Source: DATJGR01 sp963812255
Lineage (GTDB): Bacteria > Pseudomonadota > Gammaproteobacteria > Pseudomonadales > Azotimanducaceae
Reading direction: 5' to 3'
Assembly: GCA_963812255.1 (NCBI GenBank)
Contig: CAWEUM010000002.1
Coordinates: 310,001-374,000, forward strand
Length of the DNA: 64,000 bases
Part shown: positions 49,604 to 58,383 of the stretch, piece after piece
Numbering within the stretch: position 1 is the first letter of the stretch
Layout of the letters: each line of letters begins with the position of its first letter
Notes under the pieces: model-generated
What the model saw: the letters and a program-made list of their open reading frames with translations, nothing else
Database searches by the model: none
Told to the model about the DNA's origin: nothing
Program-made: the position numbers and the translations under genes

Positions 49604-51295
49604 TCAGCCTCGTTGGAATTCCCGTATGACGCTGCCGGGCCGCTGGCCGGTGTGGTGACCGTTCTCGACCACGACGCGCCCAGCCACGATCGTTGCCTGA
49701 TAACCCTTGCTCCTGACGATGAAGCGGGCGCCGTTGTGCGGAAAATCATGTACCAGTTCCGGATGACAGGTGTCGAGATTGTCGTAGTCGATGACGTTCA
49801 GATCGGCATGCCAGCCTTCGCGGATCTCGCCACGTTGCTTCAGTCCGAGCACCTTCGCAGATTGTCCGGTGATCCGGTGAACCGCTTCCGGCAGCGAATA
49901 GACGCCGCGTTTGCGGGTCAGTTCGCTGAGCAGGAACGTCGGCGAATCGGCATCGATGAGAATACCGACGTGGGCACCGGTGTCCGCGAGCATCGGCACG
50001 CAATGCTCCATCTGCATGTACTGCCACTGGTTTTCGAGCGCACCACCGAACGCCCACAGATTGAACAGCTCTCGGCCTTCCGAAGCGAGCAGACGATCGA
50101 CATACACATCGACCGGATCAGCACCCGCGTCTTCGGCGAGCTGGGCGAGACTGGCCTTGCGGTCCAGATCGTAGTCCGGCGTATCGCCGACGCCGAGCGG
50201 ATGCAGCATCGCAGGTTGGACGAGGAATCCGGATTGTTTGGCTTCGTTGATCAGCCCCGCACGCGTCGTGGGATTACGCAGCACCGCGTATTTGTCTGCG
50301 ATCGTCGGCAGACTCATCAGCGCCTTCCACGCCGGCGATCTAAACGGTGAGGCCTTCGCCAAACCAAATAGCGCACCGCTGGGACGCGTATGACAGATTC
50401 CCGTGATGCGGCGTCCAGCAGAATTGTTGCGCACGAGGAACTCACGCATCCGCGATACACCTCCATCCCCTTTGGAGCCGGCGCCTCCGGAGAACACGAC
50501 CTGACAGCCGAGTTCAGCGCCGCGTTCGAACATCTCCATCTCGGTCTGGTAGCGCTTTTGGAAATCGGGCGCCGCTTGGAACAGCCCGCCGATTCCGCCA
50601 CCTTCGACCACCGCCTTCTGAATGGCCTCGGTCTCGCGCAGATCGGCGAACGTGCCGGGTGTCAGGCGCCCATCGGGCACTTTGTGGCCAAGGAACCGCG
50701 ACGTGGAAAATCCTACCGCGCCTTCTGCGACCGAATCCCGCACCAGTTTGGCGATCTGCGCTAGTTCGTCTTCGCTGGCCTGCACGCCCTCGTCCATCGA
50801 CTTGTCGCCCATCGCCTCGTAGCGGATCGACGAATGCCCGACCAGTCCGACGATGTTCAGTGCCGGCCGCAACGACTGAATCGCGTCGAGATAGCCGCCG
50901 TAGGTCGTCCAGTTCCACGGCAGGCCGTCCATGATCGCGTCGGCAGCGATATCCTCCACTGCCTCCATCAGCTTCGCGAGATTGGCGCGGTTTTGAACCG
51001 CGACCGGCGCGAACGTGACGCCGCAGTTGCCGATCAGCGCCGTGGTGACACCGTGGTAGGAACTCGAACGCAACTGCGGATCCCAGCCCACCTGTGCATC
51101 GAGATGGGTGTGCAGATCGACGAAACCCGGCGTGACGAGTTTGCCGGCGGCGTCAATCGTCTTCGCAGCGGCAACCCCCGTGAGGTCGCCGATACGCGCG
51201 ATGCGGCCGGCATCGACTGCGACGTCCGCGCGCACGCCGGGCGCGCTGGTGCCGTCGATGACGGTGCCGCCGGAAATGATTAGGTCATGACTCAT
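49604..51295 (-). CDS. D-aminoacylase/N-acyl-D-amino-acid amidohydrolase family
   Basis: A 563-residue metal-dependent amidohydrolase. The first metal-binding motif is GFVDLHTHLDAQVGWDP near residue 58, with NCGVTFAP and the small N- and C-terminal beta-sandwich pieces (TVIDGTSAPGVRADVAVDAG; IVAGRVVVENG). Relatives hydrolyse N-acyl-D-amino acids or act as dihydropyrimidinase-like enzymes, and several sit in xenobiotic or lipid clusters. It is 22 bp from the ligase gene and 46 bp from the monooxygenase gene, all leftward. Confidence 0.88.
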   Translation of the reverse strand: MSHDLIISGGTVIDGTSAPGVRADVAVDAGRIARIGDLTGVAAAKTIDAAGKLVTPGFVDLHTHLDAQVGWDPQLRSSSYHGVTTALIGNCGVTFAPVAVQNRANLAKLMEAVEDIAADAIMDGLPWNWTTYGGYLDAIQSLRPALNIVGLVGHSSIRYEAMGDKSMDEGVQASEDELAQIAKLVRDSVAEGAVGFSTSRFLGHKVPDGRLTPGTFADLRETEAIQKAVVEGGGIGGLFQAAPDFQKRYQTEMEMFERGAELGCQVVFSGGAGSKGDGGVSRMREFLVRNNSAGRRITGICHTRPSGALFGLAKASPFRSPAWKALMSLPTIADKYAVLRNPTTRAGLINEAKQSGFLVQPAMLHPLGVGDTPDYDLDRKASLAQLAEDAGADPVDVYVDRLLASEGRELFNLWAFGGALENQWQYMQMEHCVPMLADTGAHVGILIDADSPTFLLSELTRKRGVYSLPEAVHRITGQSAKVLGLKQRGEIREGWHADLNVIDYDNLDTCHPELVHDFPHNGARFIVRSKGYQATIVAGRVVVENGHHTGQRPGSVIREFQRG

Positions 51296-51341
51296 GGTTG
51301 CGTCCTCCCGATGTCTCAGTGCTAAACGAATATGCCTCTAT

Positions 51342-52469
51342 TCAATCCTCGACGGTACCCGACAGCCGCTCCACCGCGGCCAGATAGTCTTCCATGAACT
51401 CGCGCACCACGGTGCGCGTGTCCTGAATGTTGTTCATCAGCCCGACACCCTGTCCGACGAAATAGGTGGCGAGTTGTCTGGCACCGGTGTGACCGCTCTC
51501 CGCTAGTTTGGTCACCTTCGCCAGCGCAGGCTCGCTGACGAGCGACATGAGGGGCATCGGCAGCGCTTCGGGCGCGTCTTCCGATTCCCATGCGTCTGTC
51601 CATGGCGAGCGCAACTGACGAGAATATTTGCCGGTGCGGAACTTCGAGCGCACTGTCTGGCGCGACGACGCCTGGACATATTTTTCCTTCACCACCGGCG
51701 ATGTTTCAGCCTCGGTTGTCGTCAACCACATCGAACCGGTCCACGCACCGTGCGCGCCCATCGCCATACACGCGGCCATCTGCCTGCCCGTGACGATACC
51801 GCCGGCAGCCAGCACGGCAACGTTCGAGTGCCTCACCGCATCACAGACTTCCGGCACCAGCACCAAGGTGCTGACCTCCCCGCAGTGCCCGCCCGCCTCG
51901 GTTCCGGCGACGACGAGAATGTCGACGCCTGCTTCCACCTGCTTGACCGCGTGTTCCTTCGCGCCAACCAACGCTGCTACAGCAACGCCCCGCGATTTGC
52001 CCATTTCGAGCATGTAGCGCGGCGGCACACCCAGCGCGTTGGCGATCAGCTTGATCGGGTGCGCGAACGCGACGTCGATGATGTTCGCGGCGCGCTTGCT
52101 GGTCAGGAAGCCGCCACCACCGGCTCGCTGATTCCGGTACAGATCGCTGGTGTCGATCTGATGCTGGGCAAGGATATTACGGGCGAAGTCGCGATGTTCC
52201 TGCGGCACACGCGACAGCATCGATTCGGAGGTGTCGTCGTCGGTTGCCGCCATACTCGTCGGCGCAATCAGATCGACGCCGTACGGTTTGCCCGCGATGT
52301 GTTCGTCGATCCAGCGCAACTCGATTTCCAGCGATTCCGCATTGTGTCCTGCCGCGCCGAGCACACCCATACCGCCTGCCTTCGATACTTCCACCACGAC
52401 ATCGCGGCAGTGGGTGAACGCGACCAACGGAAAATCGATTCCCAGCATGTCGCAGATCGGTGATTTCAT
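51342..52469 (-). CDS. Nitronate monooxygenase family protein (long form)
   Basis: A 375-residue FMN TIM-barrel protein related to the island copy at 9372. It shows MLGIDFPLVAF, VVAGTEAGGHCGEVSTLVL and the FMN-phosphate segment VAVLAAGGIVTGRQMAACMA. An insertion of about 70 residues before the FMN motif distinguishes it. The ATG at 52469 has AGGAGAG upstream and begins MKSPICDMLGIDFPL as the family does. First in the leftward run of monooxygenase, amidohydrolase, ligase and ThDP enzyme. Confidence 0.88.
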   Translation of the reverse strand: MKSPICDMLGIDFPLVAFTHCRDVVVEVSKAGGMGVLGAAGHNAESLEIELRWIDEHIAGKPYGVDLIAPTSMAATDDDTSESMLSRVPQEHRDFARNILAQHQIDTSDLYRNQRAGGGGFLTSKRAANIIDVAFAHPIKLIANALGVPPRYMLEMGKSRGVAVAALVGAKEHAVKQVEAGVDILVVAGTEAGGHCGEVSTLVLVPEVCDAVRHSNVAVLAAGGIVTGRQMAACMAMGAHGAWTGSMWLTTTEAETSPVVKEKYVQASSRQTVRSKFRTGKYSRQLRSPWTDAWESEDAPEALPMPLMSLVSEPALAKVTKLAESGHTGARQLATYFVGQGVGLMNNIQDTRTVVREFMEDYLAAVERLSGTVED

Positions 52470-52656
52470 GTCTCTCTCCTGGTTGCGGGCGAATTGGCGT
52501 CGTCCCGGGGTGTGCGCAGCGGCCCAATCATTCTTGCTCACGGCAGTATCGATACAGCCGGTTAGTGTAGTGCCCAGGGTAGAATTTCGCTTGGACAGAT
52601 CATTGGTCCATCCCTGTCTTCGCGGAGACTGTCGACGTGCGTTACGGTGTATCTGG

Positions 52657-53214
52657 ATGAAACAAGTCTTTTGTGCGTTGTTCGATGCGTATCGGAGCCA
52701 ATCCGGTCGGCTGCGAAAGTGCGTGTTGATCTGCGCGGCCGTTTTGCCGACGGCGCTGTCGCCGGCTCCGAAAGTCCTGGCTGGAGTGGACGCAGGCCGA
52801 TGGGTCGGACAACTCATTCCAGACCCAACCCACCGGGGCGGGTCGATCAGCGAAGCGCGAACGACCATGAGCCTGCACGGCGGCGCAAGTCTGGATGCAT
52901 GGGTTCGCTGTTGGACGGCGACAGATCTGCTCGATACCCGATTCATACTGCGAGACTATCCGAGCGCGCTGTCGGGCGCGGTTTCATGGCAATTCGATCG
53001 ATCGGCGGTTCAGGCTGGAACCTGGAGGGTCACCTGGTCTGGCGACGCCGTCGTCGTCCCTAACGCGATTCAGGAGCAGTTCCTACAAGACATGCGCGAA
53101 CGGCGCACGCTACGATTGAAACTGAAAGACGTCGGGCAGGAGCAAATCGACATCGTACTGTCGCTGACTGGCTCCAATCGGCCGCTCGCGCGCGTAACCC
53201 GCTCCTGTGGATAA
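52657..53214 (+). CDS. Exported hypothetical protein
   Basis: From the ATG at 52657 the product has 185 residues, with a delayed hydrophobic segment (KCVLICAAVLPTALSPA, about 21-37) that could be a signal peptide after a charged n-region. The mature part is beta-rich: WVRCWTATDLLDTRFIL, GTWRVTWSGDAVVVP and IDIVLSLTGSNRPLARV, with one Cys pair (WVRCW, TRSCG). I do not recognise the family with confidence. It converges on the ABC transporter genes with four bases between the stops. Confidence 0.5.
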   Translation: MKQVFCALFDAYRSQSGRLRKCVLICAAVLPTALSPAPKVLAGVDAGRWVGQLIPDPTHRGGSISEARTTMSLHGGASLDAWVRCWTATDLLDTRFILRDYPSALSGAVSWQFDRSAVQAGTWRVTWSGDAVVVPNAIQEQFLQDMRERRTLRLKLKDVGQEQIDIVLSLTGSNRPLARVTRSCG

Positions 53215-53218
53215 CGTA

Positions 53219-54163
53219 TCAGCGGTCGATGAACAGATCCGTAGCGTTCACTCGCCCTTTGATCGATTTGAGCGCTTTCAGCTGATCGATCAGCGTCTGC
53301 CAGCGCGCCAGCGACATCGCACCGAGCTTTGCGTCGCCTGATGGGCGGATCAGTTTCGTCTGCGCGCGCGCGCTGTCGGTAAATGTCTGGGCATCCATCG
53401 CTTTGTTGAGGCTGCCCATCATCGCGTTGGTTTGTGTCGGATCGGATAGATACGCCTGCCATCCGGCGCGCACGGCGGCCACAATGCGATTGACCTCCTC
53501 CGGGCGCGCCATGAGATGTTTGCGCGTCGTCACCAGCACTGTCGTGTACGGGTTGTAGCCGCTCTCCGCGACCAGAAACGTTTTGACCGAAAGCCCCGCA
53601 CGCGCTGCCGTCAACGGTTCGCTGGTGACGAAGCATTGCTGCGACAGCATCCGGTCGTGCTGGAAATTGCCGATGCCGCCGAGATACGGCGCCGTGGTGA
53701 CCTCGAGCGGTGCGTACTTGTAGGTGAGGTACCGCGCATACGGCAACCCGGCCTGCCACAGCAAGACGCCCTTAGATTTCAACACGTCTTCTATGGACCC
53801 GAAACCTCGAGCCGCATGTGTCATGATCCCCTGTGGGTTGGTCTGGAACGTCGCGAACAGGGCCACCACGTTCTTCGCTCCGCGATCGTGCGAGATCACT
53901 ACCTCGTCCGCGGAGACCACCGCATAGTCGACCTTGCCGGCACCGAGAATCTGAATCGTCGGGGTGCCCGATCCGCCTTCGATGATCGTCACATCGAGAC
54001 CGTTGCGCTTGTACAGACCGTTGACCTGTGCCGCATAAAAGCCGCCGAATTGCGGTTCGGCTTTCCAGTTCAACGCAAGCTGAATCGGCGCCGCTGCGCC
54101 TTCGCTTGCCATACCGACGGCAACGCCGATCGCCAGAATCATCAACCGAATTTTGAGCATCAC
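53219..54163 (-). CDS. ABC transporter substrate-binding protein, NMT1/THI5 type
   Basis: A 314-residue periplasmic binding protein with signal peptide MLKIRLMILAIGVAVGMASE. The family motif is LALNWKAEPQFGGFYAAQ, followed by GSGTPTIQILGAGKVDYAVV. Relatives bind pyrimidine thiamin precursors, riboflavin precursors, sulfonates or aromatic acids. The protein is the last gene of a three-gene unit with four-base overlaps. Because the unit follows the oxygenase block, an organic acid or N-heterocycle is a reasonable guess for the ligand. Confidence 0.88.
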   Translation of the reverse strand: MMLKIRLMILAIGVAVGMASEGAAAPIQLALNWKAEPQFGGFYAAQVNGLYKRNGLDVTIIEGGSGTPTIQILGAGKVDYAVVSADEVVISHDRGAKNVVALFATFQTNPQGIMTHAARGFGSIEDVLKSKGVLLWQAGLPYARYLTYKYAPLEVTTAPYLGGIGNFQHDRMLSQQCFVTSEPLTAARAGLSVKTFLVAESGYNPYTTVLVTTRKHLMARPEEVNRIVAAVRAGWQAYLSDPTQTNAMMGSLNKAMDAQTFTDSARAQTKLIRPSGDAKLGAMSLARWQTLIDQLKALKSIKGRVNATDLFIDR

Positions 54164-54921
54164 GAACTCCTCGTATAGGGTCGGCGGCGCAGCAGCACGC
54201 CGCTGACCAGGTCGATCGACAAGACCAGCAGCAGCGCCAGAAGACTCGACGCCATGACACCGCTGAAGACCAGATCCACGCGCTGTTGCGTGCGTGCGGA
54301 ATCGATCAGGCTGCCGAGCCCACCGCCGGCGATGAACTCACCGACGATCGCTCCGATCGTCGCAAGGCCGACCGATATTCGCAGCCCCGTCAAGATGTAC
54401 GGTATCGCCGACGGAATCTGCAGCTTCGTGATCAACTTCCATTTCGAAGGCCTGTACAGTTCAAACACCTCGCGTAGCAGCGGGTCGGTTTCCTGAAGCC
54501 CCGTCAATGTGTTCGCCAGAATTGGAAACAGCGAAACGATGAACGCCGAGGCTTTGACAGTGGTACCACCGAAGCCGAACCAGATCACCAGTAGCGGCGC
54601 GATCGCGATGATGGGCACGGTTTGGAAGAACACGCAAAACGGCAGCACCGCTTTCCGCAGAATCGGCACGATGAAAAACGCAATCGCAAGCGTAACGCCG
54701 ACGACGAAGCTCGCGCTGAGCCCCCAGACGATCGAACCGAGGGTCGATCGGGTGGCGCTCCAGATTTCCGGCCAAAGTTCCACGGTGGTCGCGTAAATGT
54801 CGCTCGGAGCCGGCAACAGGTACGCATCGATCCAGCCGCGACCGACGACGATCTGCCATACCGCCAGCAGTGCGAACAGGAACAGCCACGCTGGCATTTT
54901 GTCACGTAGCCAGACGCTCAT
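54160..54921 (-). CDS. ABC transporter permease (SsuC/TauC type)
   Basis: The 253-residue membrane subunit has about six helices and the EAA loop LFELYRPSKWKLITKLQIPS variant (EVFELYRPSKWKLI near residue 152). TLGSIVWGLSASFVVGVTLA is the typical opening of the permease domain. It overlaps the ATPase gene upstream and the binding-protein gene downstream by four bases each. Confidence 0.92.
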   Translation of the reverse strand: MSVWLRDKMPAWLFLFALLAVWQIVVGRGWIDAYLLPAPSDIYATTVELWPEIWSATRSTLGSIVWGLSASFVVGVTLAIAFFIVPILRKAVLPFCVFFQTVPIIAIAPLLVIWFGFGGTTVKASAFIVSLFPILANTLTGLQETDPLLREVFELYRPSKWKLITKLQIPSAIPYILTGLRISVGLATIGAIVGEFIAGGGLGSLIDSARTQQRVDLVFSGVMASSLLALLLVLSIDLVSGVLLRRRPYTRSS

Positions 54922-55655
54922 TCATCATCCTCCAGCGCCGCGAATTGTGCAGAAAATGCGCTGACGGTTTCATTGAATCGTGCTGTGACCTTCAACCTTT
55001 GATCGCGATCGTCGAACTCAATGCGCTGATCGGTTGCGATTCGACCCGTCTTGTCCATCAACAGCACGCGGTCGCCGAGATAGACCGCTTCGGAAATGGA
55101 GTGGGTCACGAAGACGTACTGCAGGTCGAGGCGACCGCGCAGGTCGAGCAGCAGGTCCTGGAGGCGGAACCGCGTGCGCTCGTCCAACGCCGCAAAGGGT
55201 TCATCGAGCAAAAGCACCTTGGGTTTGGTGATCAGCGCGCGGGCGAGCGCAACGCGCATCTGCATACCGCCACTCAGCTCGCGCGGAAAATGTAGCAGTC
55301 GCTCACCCAGACCCAGCAGCGTCAGCAGCTGCGCGGCCTCCTCTCCTGCATCGTCCACTCCCGTTAGCTCCAACGGCAGTTGCACGTTCTCCAGACTGGT
55401 CCGCCACGGCACGAGGCGCGCCTCCTGGAATACGTACGACAAATGACCGGCGAGCGCTGCGTCGATCGTCAACGTGCCGGACGTCGGTTGCTCGATGCCC
55501 ATCAGCAGGCGCAGCAATGTCGTCTTACCGCAGCCGGAGGGTCCGAGCAGTGACACGCACTCGCGTGCGGGAACCACGAATGACACCCGATGAATCACAT
55601 CCCGGTCCTGATTCGGGAAACGTTTCACCAGATCGTTCATTTCGATGGAGTGCAT
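54918..55655 (-). CDS. ABC transporter ATP-binding protein (SsuB/TauB type)
   Basis: A 245-residue ATPase with Walker A GPSGCGKTT near residue 40, signature LSGGMQMRVALARAL near 125, Walker B VLLLDEPFAALD near 148 and switch His in FVTHSISEA. It energises the permease and is the first gene of the three-gene transporter unit. The C-terminal extension (about 210-245) is slightly longer than minimal. Confidence 0.94.
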   Translation of the reverse strand: MHSIEMNDLVKRFPNQDRDVIHRVSFVVPARECVSLLGPSGCGKTTLLRLLMGIEQPTSGTLTIDAALAGHLSYVFQEARLVPWRTSLENVQLPLELTGVDDAGEEAAQLLTLLGLGERLLHFPRELSGGMQMRVALARALITKPKVLLLDEPFAALDERTRFRLQDLLLDLRGRLDLQYVFVTHSISEAVYLGDRVLLMDKTGRIATDQRIEFDDRDQRLKVTARFNETVSAFSAQFAALEDDE

Positions 55656-55816
55656 TGCGTCTCGAGTGTCTGTCGGTCGATGTGCCGCGCATTAGCCTAA
55701 CAGCGGACGCGAGCTTGGGCGAAGCGACGCCATCATGAAACCGTCTGGAACACCGGCGGCGTTTGACGCAAGATGGGCATGACTCGCTTTTTCATGTTCC
55801 GGAGGCACCAGTTCAG

Positions 55817-56857
55817 ATGACCAACGCACGCATCACAGAAGACCCGAGAATCGATCCGCGTATCAAGGCGCTGTTCGGCGCTATGGACTTCGGCGCTCAA
55901 GGCAACGTCGACAGCCGCGAGGAACTGCTGGCGGCTGTGAATAGCCCGGAGGCCGTCGCCGCCGCGGAAGGCCTCAAAGGATTCCTCGACATGTGCGATC
56001 GTGAAGACATCGCGCCGTCCGCGGGATTGACCGTGACCGAACACGCCGTCACGTCGCAACCCGACGGCAACACCATCAACATTCGGTTCATCCGTCCGAA
56101 CGCGACCGAGCCGCTGGCGTGCGTCTATTACATCCACGGCGGCGGCATGCAGTCGATGTCGTGCTACGACGGCAACTACCGCGCATGGGGGCGGATCATC
56201 GCGGCGCAAGGCGTCGCTTGTGCGATGGTCGACTTCCGCAACGCGCTGACCCCGTCGTCGGTGCCCGAAGTCGAACCGTTCCCGGCTGGCCTCAACGACT
56301 GCGTATCCGGGTTGAAATGGGTTGCGGCCAACGCGGCAGAACTGAACATCGATGCGACTCGCATCATCGTGGCCGGCGAGAGCGGCGGCGGAAATCTGAC
56401 CCTCGCCACGGGCCTCCAACTGAATCGTGAAGGGGCGCTGCATCTGATTCGAGGACTGTACGCGCTGTGCCCCTACATTGCCGGGACGTGGCCACTGCCG
56501 CAAAACCCTTCATCGACGGAAAACAACGGCATCCTGTTGAACCTGCACAACAATCGCGGCGCGATGGGCTACGGCATCGACGAACTCGAACGGCGCAATC
56601 CGCTCGCCTGGCCCGGATTCGCGACGGAAGACGACGTCAGGGGATTGGTACCGACGGTGATCAGCGTGAACGAGTGCGATCCGCTGCGCGACGAAGGTGT
56701 CAATTTCTACCGGCTGCTATTGCGCGCCGGTGTCACCGCGCGCTGCAAGCAGGTGATGGGCACGATCCACGGCACGGAAATCTTTCCGATCGCGTGTCCC
56801 GACATCAGCCGGGACACTGCCGTCGCGATCGCCGACTTTTGCCGCAATCCGGGTTAG
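55817..56857 (+). CDS. HSL-family alpha/beta hydrolase (esterase)
   Basis: The 346-residue protein carries the oxyanion motif YYIHGGGMQS near residue 98, nucleophile Ser in VAGESGGGNLT near 190, and probable Asp and His in SVNECDPLRDEG and GTIHGTEIF. These place it in the hormone-sensitive-lipase esterase family, which hydrolyses short-chain esters. GGAGG lies about a dozen bases before the ATG at 55817; an in-frame upstream ATG or GTG at 55763 would lengthen it by 18 residues. It is transcribed away from the transporter genes. Confidence 0.88.
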   Translation: MTNARITEDPRIDPRIKALFGAMDFGAQGNVDSREELLAAVNSPEAVAAAEGLKGFLDMCDREDIAPSAGLTVTEHAVTSQPDGNTINIRFIRPNATEPLACVYYIHGGGMQSMSCYDGNYRAWGRIIAAQGVACAMVDFRNALTPSSVPEVEPFPAGLNDCVSGLKWVAANAAELNIDATRIIVAGESGGGNLTLATGLQLNREGALHLIRGLYALCPYIAGTWPLPQNPSSTENNGILLNLHNNRGAMGYGIDELERRNPLAWPGFATEDDVRGLVPTVISVNECDPLRDEGVNFYRLLLRAGVTARCKQVMGTIHGTEIFPIACPDISRDTAVAIADFCRNPG

Positions 56858-56865
56858 CGACACAG

Positions 56866-58371
56866 CTATTTGGCGAGCGATCGTCTGCGGTAGATACGAA
56901 TTGCGTTGCCGTGACGATTGACAAAGCGGGCGACCCGCTGCAAGTGCGGATCGTGCTCGAATTCGTCTTGCGCATCGATCCGATCGGACGTCACCGGCAC
57001 TACGAGATAGTCGAACGCGCCGATTCGCGACACGTCCAGCGCGGTCCGCCCGACATGCGCCTGTGCGCGCCAATCGACTGCGCGGTCCGCAAGATAGACG
57101 ATCCGCAAGTCGGGGCTGATTATTCGCGCGTCACGCGGCGTATGACGCTCGAGCCAGCCCGCGGTATCGACGAAATTCTGTTTCGAATTGACCAACGCAA
57201 AGGCATTCTCGGCCACGAAATACACCAACGTCAGCATCGCCAGCCACCGCAGACGCCGACGCGCTTGCCGGTCGATCGCACGCCTGTACCAAGCGTCAAT
57301 TGTGAACGCAGCAACAACGACAATCAGCAGAGCTACCGGCATCGCGTAGCGCGTCTGGATGATGCCGCGCAGCAGCAACACCGCTGCCAAGCCGCCGAGC
57401 GCGATCACCACCGCCATCCAAAGCACCGGCACTCGGCTTCGATCCAGGTCTCCGAAGGTACGCCGCGCAATGCCAACGGTTACGACTGCCAACAACGGCA
57501 ACGAAGCTGCATTTGCCACATGCACGATGATCATAGCGGCGAGCCCGCCTGCGAGCCCGAAGGCTGCATAGTCGTGGAACCGCGGATCGAGCACATGCGT
57601 TCCGAAGCCGGCCAGTTGCAAGCGGCTATGCTCGAGCAGGCTCGATAACGACGCGCCAGCGATTCGGAAGATTTCGGCCAGCCAGCCGCCAACGGACGAA
57701 TCCGGCCGCAGCAACGCCGCGAAAAGCGCTGCTGCGACGCCGACCATCGCAGGTACGTAGAGCAGCAGCGCCGCGACCGGGCGCCGCTCACGGCCGAAGC
57801 ACAATGCGATTGGCACCGCGACGAACAGCGGAATCGCCTCGAGGCGAAATCCCGCCGCGATGGCGCAGCAGGCATTGAAGCCGATCAGGCCCATCAACTT
57901 CGGCTTTTCCCAATACCCTGCGAGACAGGTCAGCGACAACGTCGCAAACAGCCAATAGCCGAAGTCTCGCAGCAGGAAGCTGCGATAGCTGTTGAGTTCC
58001 GGCAACAGCAACGCGAGCACCACTACAACGCATTGAACCCGCACGTCAGCACCGAATACCCGGCTCAGACGTTGCAGCGCGACGACCAGCAGCGCGATGC
58101 ATACCGCATCGAAACAGTGCGCACTCGTCAGCAAACTGAACCCCGTCAGCGCGTGCAGCGACCCGATCAGAATCGAATACAGCGGCAGCGGATACACCGC
58201 TGCCGCGGCCGAGGGTCCCGCGTCGAGCCATGCCTGCGCCGCCCCCAGATAGCCCACGGCGTCCGGGTTCGGCAGCGGGTCGAAGTGGAGATGGATGACC
58301 GACAACACCAGGCTCGCAAGCGCAGCCCCGGCGCTGATGTAAAGCTCAGTCGATTTCCGATCGACGATCAC
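56866..58371 (-). CDS. Multi-spanning membrane protein, ArnT/GT39-like
   Basis: A 501-residue protein with about ten or eleven predicted membrane helices. The first periplasmic loop has HFDPLPNPDAVGYLGAAQAW, an acidic motif resembling the catalytic loop of lipid-linked sugar glycosyltransferases (GT39/GT83), and the soluble C-terminus (about 400-501) ends RIYRRRSLAK. Assignment as glycosyltransferase is tentative. It lies 12 bp downstream of a GT4-type gene on the same strand, so both probably decorate an envelope polysaccharide or lipid. Confidence 0.6.
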   Translation of the reverse strand: MIVDRKSTELYISAGAALASLVLSVIHLHFDPLPNPDAVGYLGAAQAWLDAGPSAAAAVYPLPLYSILIGSLHALTGFSLLTSAHCFDAVCIALLVVALQRLSRVFGADVRVQCVVVVLALLLPELNSYRSFLLRDFGYWLFATLSLTCLAGYWEKPKLMGLIGFNACCAIAAGFRLEAIPLFVAVPIALCFGRERRPVAALLLYVPAMVGVAAALFAALLRPDSSVGGWLAEIFRIAGASLSSLLEHSRLQLAGFGTHVLDPRFHDYAAFGLAGGLAAMIIVHVANAASLPLLAVVTVGIARRTFGDLDRSRVPVLWMAVVIALGGLAAVLLLRGIIQTRYAMPVALLIVVVAAFTIDAWYRRAIDRQARRRLRWLAMLTLVYFVAENAFALVNSKQNFVDTAGWLERHTPRDARIISPDLRIVYLADRAVDWRAQAHVGRTALDVSRIGAFDYLVVPVTSDRIDAQDEFEHDPHLQRVARFVNRHGNAIRIYRRRSLAK

Positions 58372-58383
58372 GCGTCTAGCTGC

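Noticed and set aside
49550..51283. Plus-strand frames over the amidohydrolase gene
   Set aside because: Shadows of a well-supported minus-strand gene.
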